Part shown: in pieces, positions 1 to 10,330 of the stretch
Position numbering within the stretch: position 1 is the first letter of the stretch
Layout of the letters: each line of letters opens with the position of its first letter
Source: CAINVV01 sp031432175
GTDB lineage: Bacteria; Bacteroidota; Bacteroidia; Bacteroidales; Prolixibacteraceae
DNA length: 64,000 nucleotides
NCBI GenBank assembly: GCA_964358545.1
Contig: CAYHQN010000003.1
Span: forward strand, 19,063 to 83,062
Reading direction: 5' to 3'
Notes under the pieces: model-generated
What the model was told of the DNA's origin: nothing
Database searches by the model: none
The model's input: only the letters and a program-made list of their open reading frames with translations
Translations under genes and position numbers: made by a program

Positions 1-881
1 TTAAAATTTGTAAGTTGCCCATAGGTATCACCTCCAAGATAGATGCCTCCATATGCTCCAAAAGTGAATATATCCATCAATTGTGCATTATCTGTATGAT
101 CAATAGCATATGTGAATTTTTTCTTGGCAACCACGGCGTCAACTACTTGTTTGCTATATTGTCCATTTATAAATCGCTGAACTGCAGGATTAACATGACA
201 ATGAAGAATTCTCGGAATATCATAACAATAGTCGATTCTAATAAATTCACCACCTAAAGGATATCCATAGCAATGTTCAATCAACATCAACTCGCAAATA
301 AACTGGGGAAAAGCCTTAAAATCCATTGCCAGGTACTCACCATAAAAAGTTAAACATGATAGTGTCACTCCTTGTGTAGAACTAGTTTTCGAGACTTGAA
401 TAGTTGGTGGGTATACAATTATTTTATAAGAGTCTTCTATGGTTTGTTCAGGATACCAGAACTGGATTCCTTTTATTTGCGTACCGGATTCGACAGTAAT
501 AAAAGGTAAATTTGTACCGCGAATAGCAAAAGCACTCCCGACAGGTTGTGGCTTATCCGGGTGTCTTGTCCCTCTTGGAACCGGACCGTGTACCACAACC
601 AACGAAACGTTCTTTTTAAGAATAATACCGCTCGCGACTTCATAAGGGTTTTCCACGGGTTCTACAAAAAGCGCCGCACCTCGTGGAGATGCCCAGTCTA
701 TTGCTTTTTGTAAGTTCACTCGATTTACTTCAGCCGAATTCTCTGGTAAAACACCGAATTTTTGAATGCTTATTATAATAGTCTCATTGGTGCCTTCGAT
801 TCCGCTGGTAGCCTGGCAGATAAAAATCATACAAGCTATTAGCATCACTTTTTGAACATAAATGAATAGTCTCTTTTTCAT
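1..881 (-). CDS. Secreted right-handed beta-helix protein (pectate lyase superfamily-like), 3' end outside window
   Basis: Open frame of 293 codons that runs off the left edge of the window, so the C-terminus is missing. The ATG at 881 is followed by a basic start and a hydrophobic stretch (about residues 9-25), which looks like a signal peptide. Residues about 41-65 (FGVLPENSAEVNRVNLQKAI) match the N-terminal turn of pectate-lyase-3/GH28-like beta-helix proteins, where FGAKGDG...AIQAAID is usual. That Asp/Gly-rich turn is altered here, so the family match is by pattern only. It is the last visible gene of the leftward polysaccharide locus and would act in the periplasm or at the cell surface on an uronic-acid or other glycan chain. 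Substrate unknown; an inactive carbohydrate-binding beta-helix is equally possible. Confidence 0.7.
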   Translation of the reverse strand, partial: MKKRLFIYVQKVMLIACMIFICQATSGIEGTNETIIISIQKFGVLPENSAEVNRVNLQKAIDWASPRGAALFVEPVENPYEVASGIILKKNVSLVVVHGPVPRGTRHPDKPQPVGSAFAIRGTNLPFITVESGTQIKGIQFWYPEQTIEDSYKIIVYPPTIQVSKTSSTQGVTLSCLTFYGEYLAMDFKAFPQFICELMLIEHCYGYPLGGEFIRIDYCYDIPRILHCHVNPAVQRFINGQYSKQVVDAVVAKKKFTYAIDHTDNAQLMDIFTFGAYGGIYLGGDTYGQLTNF

Positions 882-961
882 GATTTTCTTTTTTTGATGA
901 TTGTATTTATACATATTTTAGCTCAAAAGTTATTTTTCAATTTACAATAACAGTCTGATTA

Positions 962-2311
962 TTAATTACTCGCTTCAATAGCATTTATTCTATTCAACCA
1001 ATAACCCCAATGATCATCCACTATTTTAATGACTCTTTTGGGTGTCCAATCATCATTATAAAGGCTAAAATAATCCAGGCTATTATTATTTACATTTACG
1101 AATTCCCATCCAAAGCGTGTTCCTTGCTTGAGCGTATTATTCAAAATGAGCTCAAGATATTGTTCACCATAATTATTAAAATCGCTGCCATTAAAAGTCA
1201 TATGCTCCGTCACCGCCCAGTCTCTTTTGGTGTTGTGAATTACCTTCCAAACCCGGTCGTAGGCTTTTTGATTGGGTGAATTGGTTGGAAAGTGCCAGGA
1301 CCAGTTAACCTGAATAATGTTTGGGGAAGTTAAATGAGTAAGAAATTCGACAGGGTCACCATCCCGTCTAACCTGTTCATTTTCTCCGGCATCCAGATAA
1401 TCTACTGCCACATAGGTATTTTCCCCTGCGACTTCCCTATAGGCTGCCGCATCTTCATTAATCCATTTAGCCAGAAATTGAGCCCTGAATTTATTCCAGG
1501 TAAGGTTTGTAATAAACGACTCGGGTATCGGAAAAGAATCAGGCATTTTAGACTCCGGATCTGTAATATTATTTTCCTTCCGCCAATTATCGTAAGCAAC
1601 TTTAGCATTATTGCTGTAACACAAATTAATTGAACCCATATATTGAGGTTCAGCCGTTGTTTCGAAGTACAAAATCTTTTTGGTATCAATACCTTTTGCC
1701 AGATTCTTTATGAAGTTATGGGCGGTTTCTCTGTACCCGGAATGGAAAATAGAAACAATGCTGGAACCAAAGCCATATTCAGTATCATTAACCTTATTCC
1801 CTTTATCATCTATCGCATAAGCATCGGGATATATGGCCCAAAAACCTGAAGGTATCTGACCTCCTCCGACAGAATAGGTTTCGACTGAAAGACAGGGATA
1901 CATCCCCTTTTCATAAATTGCATTTATTAATTTATTTAGAGGAGCAAGCGATTTATCAGAAATACCATCTCCATTGGTATCAAAATGATGCCAATAACAA
2001 TTTATCTCTATCGCATTATAGTATTTATTTCTAAATTTGTCAAGATCAGCAATTAGCTGATCAACCTGAGGAGCAGAAGAAAAGTCTCGCAGAGGTTTTG
2101 CAATTTTCAAAAACTTCCACACTCCACCAATATAAAACTTTCCGTTTTTTATTTTCCATAGATTGTAATCAATAACTGGATTAGTTTCAACCTTAGGATT
2201 GGGAATCAAATCCATAGGGTCAGTTGGAGGTACATTTTCTTGTGAGCCGCCTTTACTACATCCATTCAATATAATAGCTATAAACATCAACAACACGAAT
2301 CTGTATAACAT
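962..2311 (-). CDS. Lipoprotein, putative clan-A (TIM-barrel) glycoside hydrolase
   Basis: 449 residues. The signal peptide ends in a lipobox (LNGC, Cys18), so the mature protein is probably membrane-anchored. The body resembles GH5/GH42-type TIM-barrel hydrolases: Glu221 in ETTAEP fits the acid/base at the end of strand 4 and Glu369 in AVTEH fits the nucleophile at the end of strand 7. The segment from Glu102 to His109 (EINCYWHH) would lie on an early barrel strand. I do not recognise the exact family. The spacing of the two Glu residues (148) is normal for clan A. It follows the GxGYxYP gene by about 50 bases on the same strand and is probably co-transcribed with it. Role inferred: cleavage of an exposed glycan linkage; substrate unknown. 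Confidence 0.65.
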   Translation of the reverse strand: MLYRFVLLMFIAIILNGCSKGGSQENVPPTDPMDLIPNPKVETNPVIDYNLWKIKNGKFYIGGVWKFLKIAKPLRDFSSAPQVDQLIADLDKFRNKYYNAIEINCYWHHFDTNGDGISDKSLAPLNKLINAIYEKGMYPCLSVETYSVGGGQIPSGFWAIYPDAYAIDDKGNKVNDTEYGFGSSIVSIFHSGYRETAHNFIKNLAKGIDTKKILYFETTAEPQYMGSINLCYSNNAKVAYDNWRKENNITDPESKMPDSFPIPESFITNLTWNKFRAQFLAKWINEDAAAYREVAGENTYVAVDYLDAGENEQVRRDGDPVEFLTHLTSPNIIQVNWSWHFPTNSPNQKAYDRVWKVIHNTKRDWAVTEHMTFNGSDFNNYGEQYLELILNNTLKQGTRFGWEFVNVNNNSLDYFSLYNDDWTPKRVIKIVDDHWGYWLNRINAIEASN

Positions 2312-2314
2312 AAG

Positions 2315-2338
2315 AATTTAATTAATTAATTAATTAAA
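2315..2338. repeat. TTAA tetranucleotide repeat in the leader of the clan-A hydrolase
   Basis: About five tandem TTAA units, self-complementary, directly upstream of the ATG at 2311. It lies where the ribosome-binding region would be, so length changes could alter translation. No other function is visible. Confidence 0.6.
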
Positions 2339-2362
2339 TAAACAACAAACACTGGTCAATTT

Positions 2363-4129
2363 TTATTTCAGGTGGTTACCACCGGAGTAATACTCCTTAA
2401 ACATCCTGAAGAAGTTGTATGGATCGACCACCTCTATGTTCAGTTCTGGTCGTTTCTTTTTAAGAAGTTCAATAATCTCTATCACCTGACCAGGATCTGT
2501 CCAGACAATCCTGAAGAAGTAGAAAGCAGGCTTGTCAGTTGATTTTGAAGGAATTGAACCAGACATTGCTTCTGATTCCTGATCTAGGGACTGAAAATTG
2601 CAGGCTGAATTGATCAGCTCCATTACCGGCATTCCTTGCCACACATGTGGTTTAGGAACTTTACCTCCTTTATTGTGATAATCCAAAACAATAGTGGCAA
2701 ATCCATCAGGTGAGAATTTCGTGAAAGCATCCTTAACTTCAGCAGATGGTTCATCCCAATCAAGCACCATTGGCGACAAAGTCATATCAAGCTGTTTGTA
2801 GAACTTCTTGTTGTGTTCAATGAAAAGAGGAAGATTTTCTTTTTTAATTCGATTAGGATTCATATATCCCGCAGCACTTGCATCGGCGCCAAAATAGTCA
2901 TTCTTTGATTGCGTCGAGTAAAAATATTCCATGATATCTGGATATGTCTCCACCAGGTTAGGGTTAATCCCCCAAAGAAGCGGGATAGTTCCTCTCAGTG
3001 TGTCACTCCAGTGTTTAGGCATGAATTCATAAAGTGGCGTAGACGAATCGTAGTCAGCCATAAGAATGCATATGTAAGTTTTATCCTCTAACTTCTGAAC
3101 AGCCTTGGACCGATGCTGCTTAAAAGAAACAACTGGCGCCTGGCTATGTAATGATTGATTATAGCAACTGCTTGTAATAGTGTTTTGGTAGCAATTGTAG
3201 GGTGATATTAAATGTACCGTCTCCCACTCAGTTGGCACGGGTTCGTGTGTACTCTTATAACCTGGTATATTGCTGTATTTTGAGAAAGAAAAAAATCCAG
3301 AGACTTCAGTCATCTGCTTTCCGGCAGTCTGTTTTAGTACTTCCTCCAAAATCATTTTATATGTTTCAAGATCAGTACCCAGCTTTTGGCCAGGATCGTC
3401 TTTTGGCGCTTCATCGCCCCAGGGGGAAAGATCAAATACAAATGAGCGGTTCTTTATGGCCCAATCCCTTGTAACAACATATCCGACATCACCATGTTCT
3501 CGGGTAGAATAGGAATCTTCATAAAGAAAGAGCCAATGTGCAGAACACAATTCTTTACTGAGATATTCGCGAATTGCCCAACGATACGCGTCATTTTTTT
3601 TACTCCCGGTTTCTCTTCCGGTAAACATCCCGCGCAGGTCTTTGATTACCTGAAGATTCCATTTCTTAAGATACTTTTCTGCAAACTCTGGACTGAGGAC
3701 GATCCCATCTTCAATTCCGGCAATAGTATTCGCAACATTCATCGAAGCCGGAACTGAAGGATCCCAAATAATAGCGCCTTTGACCTTACCATCAGCGAGA
3801 GCGAAGAGTGAATCAAGATCTGGTAGTGGCTTTATATCACGTCCATTAAGCCATTTGCCTTCGGATGTAAGCAATTCCAGCCAATAAGCAGGTCTGCTAT
3901 TGGTTTTAGATAGGATATACACTGTCGGAGTCTTCCTGTTAATGATTCCCTGAAGGCATGCAACCACCATTGCTTCATCATACGAATCGGCGGTCCCACT
4001 CTGCGAAAGCGTGTAAGTATAGAGTGGCGCAGCCCCTTTAGTATTTTTCTTATCAGCAACACCGCATGAAAAGGTGATTCCCAGGAGTACAACGAGTAAT
4101 ACGGGCAGTTTAAAAATGACTTTATTCAT
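2363..4129 (-). CDS. GxGYxYP-type putative glycoside hydrolase lipoprotein
   Basis: 588 residues with a hydrophobic start and a Cys at residue 22 (TFSC), a possible lipoprotein site. The segment EAMVVACLQGIINRKTPTVY matches the N-terminal domain of the GxGYxYP family, in which LQGLVNR..P.IY is typical. The run RSFVFDLSPWGDEAP followed by LGTDLET is also characteristic. The motif that names the family is divergent here: AAGYMNP stands where GxGYxYP is expected, at about residue 420. The family is widespread in Bacteroidota glycan loci and has no well-established activity that I know of. It lies between the sulfatase and the clan-A hydrolase on the same strand. It could be a catalytic or a binding protein. 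Confidence 0.7.
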   Translation of the reverse strand: MNKVIFKLPVLLVVLLGITFSCGVADKKNTKGAAPLYTYTLSQSGTADSYDEAMVVACLQGIINRKTPTVYILSKTNSRPAYWLELLTSEGKWLNGRDIKPLPDLDSLFALADGKVKGAIIWDPSVPASMNVANTIAGIEDGIVLSPEFAEKYLKKWNLQVIKDLRGMFTGRETGSKKNDAYRWAIREYLSKELCSAHWLFLYEDSYSTREHGDVGYVVTRDWAIKNRSFVFDLSPWGDEAPKDDPGQKLGTDLETYKMILEEVLKQTAGKQMTEVSGFFSFSKYSNIPGYKSTHEPVPTEWETVHLISPYNCYQNTITSSCYNQSLHSQAPVVSFKQHRSKAVQKLEDKTYICILMADYDSSTPLYEFMPKHWSDTLRGTIPLLWGINPNLVETYPDIMEYFYSTQSKNDYFGADASAAGYMNPNRIKKENLPLFIEHNKKFYKQLDMTLSPMVLDWDEPSAEVKDAFTKFSPDGFATIVLDYHNKGGKVPKPHVWQGMPVMELINSACNFQSLDQESEAMSGSIPSKSTDKPAFYFFRIVWTDPGQVIEIIELLKKKRPELNIEVVDPYNFFRMFKEYYSGGNHLK

Positions 4130-4260
4130 CTTAATAGATTTATATAATTGAATTAACTGATTTTATTATTCCAAAGTTTTATTATTGTTATCATATTTCT
4201 GCAATATCGAAAGCCAAATAACTTATCTGATTATTGTAAGGCTGCAACGTTTATTTCTCC

Positions 4261-5805
4261 TTAACGGGCCCAGGGTTTGTATTGTACTCCCTTCAATCGT
4301 GGAGTTTCTTTATCCCATTTAACTAATTTTTCCCTGAACCCAGTGGCAAGAGTAGCAGAGTTGCCGGTTTTCGCCAGATTATTCAGCTCATACGGATCCG
4401 CCCGCAGATCATAAAACTGGTATCGATCATCCTCAATGGCCGTATCCTCGCTATTCATAAGCATCCCGTACATATGCGTCGGGGTTCGAATGCCCATCGC
4501 GCAGAAAGGGGTTTCAATAAAGGTAAAATCCTGCGCCAGACGTTCCTTCTGTCCACTCAGAACGGGAGCCAGGCTCTGCCCCTGGACACTACCGGGAATC
4601 GTTCCACCACACAAATCAAGCAATGTGGGCATGACATCGATCAAAGAGGCCACCTGGCTGTTATTCGTCCCCGGACGGATTTCTTCGGGCCAGCTGTATA
4701 TCATTGGAATACAGATCGCCTCTTCATAAAGACGTTCTTTATTCCACACGTGATGACTGCCCAGCATATCACCATGATCTGAAGAGAACACGATAAGCGT
4801 ATTATCTTCCAGTCCGTTATCTTTCAGTGATTTGAGGATTTCTCCGACGGTATCGTCCGCCCAAGTCACCGCGCCATAGTATAATGCCGTCAGGTCTCTT
4901 AACGTGAAATCAGGCGACGCTTTTGCGGTTACCGGCTGATAATCTTTATTATAAAATGTTTGCCACATATAGATATGGAACCATTGTTCATCACGCGCAA
5001 GCTCACCGTCTTTCCAGACATTTTCCCGTAACGGCACCTCTTTCGGATTATACATATGCGAATACCTGTAAGGGACATCAAGGATCGGCATATGCGGTGA
5101 TATAATATTGTAGTAAAGAAAGAAGGGATCCTCTGAATCTTTATTTAAAGATATAAATTCTTTCGCCTTAGTTATTTCATGATCTGTCGTAAACCCCGGT
5201 ACAGGGTAAGTCTTGCCTTCATTTTTTGAAAAGCTGCCTTTGGTAAATATGCTGTCTGGTATCAGGCTTTCATCGAATCCCAAACGTGAAGGCCGTGTGT
5301 CGACGTGCCATTTTCCGATCAGGGCGGTTTTATAGCCGAGCTTTTTGAACTCTTCTGCTATCGTTGGATCTTTAAACTTCAACCGGTCATTACGGCCGAA
5401 AAGTCCATCGCCGGAGCTCATTTCATTGGTCCGGGAACCAACGCATGTTCTGCTATACTGACCAGACATCAGGTTTGACCTTGCGGGAGTACATACAGGG
5501 CTGTTGGAAATACCCTGCTCAAAAAGAAAACCATTTTGCGCAAGCCGATCGATATTTGGGGTTTTAACAAACTTGTTCCCATAACAGCCAAGCGCAAAAC
5601 TCCGGAGCTGGTCACAGAATATGATAATTACATTCGGTTTCTTTCCGGACACCGGCCTATTAGGAATTGCCGTCTGCTCTGCATTTGCCGACCCTAACAA
5701 TCCCCCCATAATGATCCCAGTAGCACCAACACCCACAGATTTCACGAAATCACGCCGGTTGATATTACTCCTTTTTGTTTTCTTCGATTTTTCCATAACG
5801 ATCAT
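4261..5805 (-). CDS. Sulfatase (family S1, formylglycine-dependent), Tat-exported
   Basis: 514 residues. A twin-arginine signal (NRRDFVK, residues 16-22) precedes a hydrophobic stretch ending near SANA. The S1 signature is intact: Cys105-Thr-Pro-Ala-Arg, where Cys becomes formylglycine. Asp65 in FCDQ and the later SSDHGDMLGSH supply the metal-binding residues. Because Tat carries folded proteins, the formylglycine would have to be installed in the cytoplasm. The ATG at 5805 overlaps the stop of the GH2 reading frame as ATGA, which implies translational coupling; a second ATG at 5796 is also possible. The product would remove sulfate esters from the glycan handled by the neighbouring mannosidases. 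The substrate subfamily cannot be set from the sequence alone. Confidence 0.92.
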   Translation of the reverse strand: MIVMEKSKKTKRSNINRRDFVKSVGVGATGIIMGGLLGSANAEQTAIPNRPVSGKKPNVIIIFCDQLRSFALGCYGNKFVKTPNIDRLAQNGFLFEQGISNSPVCTPARSNLMSGQYSRTCVGSRTNEMSSGDGLFGRNDRLKFKDPTIAEEFKKLGYKTALIGKWHVDTRPSRLGFDESLIPDSIFTKGSFSKNEGKTYPVPGFTTDHEITKAKEFISLNKDSEDPFFLYYNIISPHMPILDVPYRYSHMYNPKEVPLRENVWKDGELARDEQWFHIYMWQTFYNKDYQPVTAKASPDFTLRDLTALYYGAVTWADDTVGEILKSLKDNGLEDNTLIVFSSDHGDMLGSHHVWNKERLYEEAICIPMIYSWPEEIRPGTNNSQVASLIDVMPTLLDLCGGTIPGSVQGQSLAPVLSGQKERLAQDFTFIETPFCAMGIRTPTHMYGMLMNSEDTAIEDDRYQFYDLRADPYELNNLAKTGNSATLATGFREKLVKWDKETPRLKGVQYKPWAR

Positions 5806-7896
5806 TTATTTGCTTTCCATATTTTGCTCAGTTCAATGGCAACCGGTTTCGGATTTCCTTCGAAATCCAGAATGGAAGTATTGACCATGCACGGAAAACT
5901 GTCGTGCCCCATCCAGATGATAAAACCTCCGCAGCGTGGAAAACGGTCTTTATTGGTTTTCAAGGCAATCGCAAGGCCTTCGGCCTGACGTTTCTGGCTC
6001 CAGTTGACATATTCTTCCAGCGAATTGGTTGGCTTTCCATTGTGTTCGCGCAAAAAATCATCCCATTTCAACCCACCAGTTCACGTTCCGCCAAATTGGG
6101 TTTTCGATGCTGGCCGGAAGCGGACTAAATTCGCCACGGTATTTATTAATCATCTCAGCCGACATGGCTCCTGGAACTCCCACTTCAGAATGAAACAAGG
6201 CATCATCCTTCTGCCAGAAATCCTTCACGGCATTCATGGTTTTGTCGGTTGCGGTGAATGGAAGTTGCCACGGACCATGAACATCCCAGTTGTTACCACT
6301 GCCGAAGGTTTCAAGGGTTGCGTAAATGTTCGGACCCGAAGGGGTTCCCTCAACAAACCTTCGGCCTGGGTCAAGGAGATTCACCCATTGTTTCATTTCG
6401 GCAATCATGGCATGTTTATCGGTAATCGGCGCTGTATTTTCTTTGTTGTACAACTCGTTTCCACCACACCAAATTAAAAAACTGGCATGATGCTGAAACC
6501 GTTTCACATAGTTTTTCACGATTTGTGACATTCCGTAAATTTCTTCAGCGCAATCGGGCGGAGTATTGTCAATCCCTGAAGAGCTCATCGGAAAATCCTG
6601 CCAAACCAGGATCCCCATTTCGTCGCACAGGTCGTATAGCCAGTCTTTCTCCGGAAAGCCTCCGCCCCAAACGCGAATGGTATTGACTCCAAGCTCTTTG
6701 TATTTTGCCAGGCGCATCCGGTAATCTTCTTCTTTTAAATCGGCAAAATTTGGCCGGATGGGCGACCAGTTTACCCCCTGCAAAAATAGCGGTTGATTGT
6801 TGATGCTGCAAATCCAGGGATCAGCTTCGGCTTTTGCACCAAGGCAAGGCAGCCACTGGATGTTTTTGAAACCAACCTGACGGGTTACCACCTGAACTGC
6901 CGTTCCAGCTTCATCGAGCAAAGAAACCTGGAGCCGGTACAAAATTTGTTTTCCAATTCCGTTTGGCCACTAGCGTTTAATTTTTAGGTCTTTCCATATT
7001 TTTTGCTGAAGAAGTTCTTTGGCCGGAAGTTGTTCCGCAAAAACGGTTTTACCATCCTGGTCAGACAGTAAAATGTTCATCTTTCCATGAAGAATTGCAC
7101 TTTTATTCAAATCGGCCTTGATTTTCAATTCACCTTTATCGCTGGTTTTATCGGCATCGGTCAGGATTTGAAGGTTTTGTATTTCAGCCTGATCTTCTTT
7201 AAATAAACTGATGGTCACTTTTTCAAAAATCCCGATTTGAACGATCCGTGGAATCCAATCCCAACCATAGTTGAAGCGCGGTTTCCAGTCTTTGATCTTC
7301 GAAGTCCAGCCAATTTGGGCCAGGTTTTCGGGTTGGGTTTCAAACACAAAAGCAATCGTGTTGTTGGTGGCTTTTAGGTAAGGTTTAATGTTGAACGACC
7401 AGGGAACAAACGCATTGTTGAATTGCCCCACTTCTTTGCCGTTAATCATCAGGATTCCCCGGTAATCAAGGCCAGCGCAATCAAGATTGATATTCTCATT
7501 TTCTTTAGGAATCAAGCTGTCAGGTATCTTCGACACGATAATCCAATGACGGTTTTCGACCCACTCGCAGGCAGTGTTGTTTACACCGATGTTCCAGTCA
7601 GGAATAATCCCGGCATTTTTCAAGGCCAATTGCACCGAGCCAGGCATGGTAAACGGGATATTCCTGAATTCGGCCCAACTTCCGGTAAATTGATTGAAGT
7701 CGAAATTCATCCGCCAGGAATTTGGCCGGTAACCCCATAGTTTCCAATCGAGCGAAGACGCATTGAACGTTTTCACGTTCATCCGCTCCGATTTCATTTG
7801 GGAAAAGCCATCAATGGCACCAAACTGCAAAACTGCAATCAGCATGATGATTAATAGCTTAGTATATTTCGATAGGCTCATGTTTTCGTATTTCAT
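5802..7896 (-). pseudogene. GH2 beta-mannosidase-like gene, broken by a nonsense codon and a frameshift
   Basis: Three pieces make one GH2 protein of about 698 codons. The first 308 codons carry a signal peptide and the sugar-binding and immunoglobulin-like domains, including FNYGWDWIPR, which is typical of beta-mannosidases. An amber codon TAG at 6970-6972 stands where the conserved WWPNG motif should begin (KIKR-stop-WPNG) and is one base from TGG. The frame then continues with the TIM barrel: acid/base Glu in WCGGNE and nucleophile Glu in FHSEVG. A second lesion near 6060-6070 shifts the frame: removing one A from an AAA run restores VEWDDFLREH and joins the last part. The ends match GH2, and the stop overlaps the sulfatase start. 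Either a true pseudogene or two assembly errors. Confidence 0.88.
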
Positions 7897-7920
7897 TTTG
7901 CTATAATTTGAAACTAAATC

Positions 7921-10131
7921 TTATTGGTAATTAATGCTTGAAGGTGGCGCATCGTTGCTGTTGCTGCCCCATTGTTTATTGGGCTGATTTCCCATTTCGA
8001 GTTCCAGTTTCCCGCCATTAACCAGATCGTTATGGGTAAACCAGGGTTTATTCAAAGGCTGGCCGTTCAGGAAAGCTTTCTGGATATACTTGTTTGATGA
8101 GGAACTGTTTTTAGCCACCACGGTGAACTCTTTTCCGTTTGGAAGCTTTATACTGATGTTTTCGAACACCGGGCTGCCAATGTTATACATCGGAATTCCG
8201 GGAGTTACCGGGAAAAATCCCATCATCGAGAACACCACGAAAGCCGACATGCCGCCGCCATCTTCATCACCGGGAATCCCAAAAAGATTGTCGGGGTAAA
8301 AAGTATTTAAAAGCATTCGGATACGTTTCTGGGTTTTCCATGGAGCGCCTAAATAATTATAAATGTATGGGATATGAAAACTTGGCTCATTGCCCATCAC
8401 AAACTGACCCACCAAACCCGAAGCATCAGGCTGGGTGTACCAGAATTTCCATTTGGGCAAACCCAAATCTTCCCTGAAAAGTTGGTCGAGCTTTTCTTCG
8501 GCCTTTTGACGACCGCCCATCAGCTCAAACAATCCGTTCAAATCATGCTTGACATCCCAGTTGTAGGTGTATGCGTTGTTTTCGGTGAAGTATTCACGTC
8601 CGGCAAAACGTGGGTCGAAAGGTTCAATCCAGTTTCCATCCTTATCTTTTGGCCACATAAAGCCTTTGTCGGCACGAAAAACATTTTTGTAAAAGGCCGA
8701 ACGTTTGAGGAACAGGTTTTGGTCGTCCGTTTTCTTCAATTCTGAAGAAAGACGCGAAATACACCAGTCAGAATAGCTGTTTGTAGTAGTTACCGAAACA
8801 GCCTGCCGTTTTTCCCAAACAGTATCCACAATCGAAACGGTTTCTTTTTCACCTTTTCGCAAACCGGGCATATATCCGTGTTCGTTGTAAAAATCATCAA
8901 TCGCGGTCCGCGGGCCTTTTCTCCAGGGAATGAGCGTTGATTCGAGGGAGTTTTTCCGAAGACCTTCATAAGCAGTTTTCAAATCAAAATCCCGCAGTCC
9001 TTTGAACCAGGCATCGGTCATCCAGGCGGCAGCATAATTTCCGGTCATGGCTGGCCAGTCGCCAAAAATCAAAGCGAACGAGGGCATCGACCCGCCTTGT
9101 TCATACATTTTGATATAAGATCTGATTTTTTGAATTTCCTTTTCCGGATTCAGGATCATGTGAAGCGGTTCGAGCGCGATATGCATGTCCCAAATCCAGC
9201 TATCGACAAAAAAAGGTTCGTTTGACTCGTGAACCTTGTGGTCGAAAGCGCTGTAATATTTTCCGTATTCGTTAATATCAACCATTCGCTCGTAGCAACG
9301 GTACAACGAAGTGTAAAAAACTCTTTTTTGAGCGGTGGTCCCACCTTTCACATTGATTTGTGCCAGATCTTTTTCCCAAACTTTCCGGGCGTTATTTCTT
9401 ACGGCTTCAAAATTCCAGTCAGGAATTTCGCGAAGCAGGTTTTGTTTGGCTTGTTCAATACTGATGTATGAAATGCCATAACGGAAGGAAACTTGTTTTG
9501 GTTGTTCGCCAACACCAAGTAATACCCATTTTTGATCTATGGGGTTTTGATATTGAACTTCCTGAATATCGTTGTCTGTTTCAGCATAAAAATAGGCTTT
9601 CATGCCTGAAAATTCTTCTATTCCGGATATTATGCGCTTGTCCTGAATCTTGATTTCGCCAAGGCCACTAAACACGCCTATCCGGAGAAAGTGCTTTTTA
9701 TTGCCAACAAAATGAATCCTGAAATAACCACTTCTCTTCTGTGGTGAGAATTCCAGTTGATTGCCTGAACCACCCAATAGGGTCGAATAATAATAAGGGG
9801 TGGTTATTTCATGGTCATATTCCAGACGCTTTGCCCAAATGTCTTGTGTTATTGTTCCATCCAGGGGAAGAAAAGCAAATACGGAATATAACCTGTGTGA
9901 TGCGTTAGTTAGCGGGAAGTTACTAATCTGGTCGTCTAGTTGGTCTTTACGGATTGGGAAAACCCTAACCATACAATTTGGCAAGTGTGTAGTGGGTCTT
10001 GTAGGTTCAAGAATAACCCCAACACCTCCAATTGTTGGATCAACATAATCCAAAGGCGATTTTTGCGCAAACAAAAAGCAGGATTGACAAATCAATAATA
10101 TAAAGATAGCTTTTCTATAATGGCATTTCAT
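7921..10131 (-). CDS. GH92 alpha-mannosidase, exported
   Basis: 736 residues with a signal peptide (residues 1-23, ending in FA-Q). Residues from about 26 onward (LDYVDPTIGG...HLPNCMVR) are the GH92 N-terminal signature. The catalytic domain carries GNEPSFHIPYIYNY and PGDEDGGGMSAF...MMGFFPV. In characterised GH92 enzymes, acidic residues in these two blocks bind calcium and serve as acid and base. GH92 enzymes remove alpha-1,2-, 1,3-, 1,4- or 1,6-linked mannose from N-glycans and yeast mannan; the linkage cannot be read here. The gene lies 24 bases upstream of the broken GH2 gene and is probably the first gene of that unit. It lies downstream of a terminator and so may have its own promoter. 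Confidence 0.95.
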   Translation of the reverse strand: MKCHYRKAIFILLICQSCFLFAQKSPLDYVDPTIGGVGVILEPTRPTTHLPNCMVRVFPIRKDQLDDQISNFPLTNASHRLYSVFAFLPLDGTITQDIWAKRLEYDHEITTPYYYSTLLGGSGNQLEFSPQKRSGYFRIHFVGNKKHFLRIGVFSGLGEIKIQDKRIISGIEEFSGMKAYFYAETDNDIQEVQYQNPIDQKWVLLGVGEQPKQVSFRYGISYISIEQAKQNLLREIPDWNFEAVRNNARKVWEKDLAQINVKGGTTAQKRVFYTSLYRCYERMVDINEYGKYYSAFDHKVHESNEPFFVDSWIWDMHIALEPLHMILNPEKEIQKIRSYIKMYEQGGSMPSFALIFGDWPAMTGNYAAAWMTDAWFKGLRDFDLKTAYEGLRKNSLESTLIPWRKGPRTAIDDFYNEHGYMPGLRKGEKETVSIVDTVWEKRQAVSVTTTNSYSDWCISRLSSELKKTDDQNLFLKRSAFYKNVFRADKGFMWPKDKDGNWIEPFDPRFAGREYFTENNAYTYNWDVKHDLNGLFELMGGRQKAEEKLDQLFREDLGLPKWKFWYTQPDASGLVGQFVMGNEPSFHIPYIYNYLGAPWKTQKRIRMLLNTFYPDNLFGIPGDEDGGGMSAFVVFSMMGFFPVTPGIPMYNIGSPVFENISIKLPNGKEFTVVAKNSSSSNKYIQKAFLNGQPLNKPWFTHNDLVNGGKLELEMGNQPNKQWGSNSNDAPPSSINYQ

Positions 10132-10287
10132 TGTTCAGTGCTTTGATTATTGGGTAGTTTAAAAAGACGGGAATATTATAGGATCATAATTGTTATGCCT
10201 TTTCTTGAGCTGATTGTTTCAAAACTATTTATTTGTTATAGTTCATTCAGCTTTAACAAATGTGAACTGGTTTTGTGAAGATAATTC

Positions 10288-10318
10288 AAAGGCGGGAAAA
10301 TATTGCTTTCCCGCCTTT
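10288..10318 (-). terminator. Hairpin terminator after the susCD-DUF3823 unit
   Basis: Perfect 12-bp stem (AAAGGCGGGAAA with its complement) around a 7-base loop, just after the stop of the DUF3823 gene. The T run in the 3' arm is short, so it may act as a partial terminator or an mRNA-stabilising hairpin that sets binding-protein genes apart from enzyme genes. Confidence 0.75.
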
Positions 10319-10330
10319 ATCTAAATTTTA

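Noticed and set aside
6970..6972. Amber codon in GH2 as a readthrough or special amino-acid codon
   Set aside because: The same gene carries a second, independent frameshift, and TAG stands exactly at a Trp position, one base from TGG. Simple decay or sequencing error is more likely.
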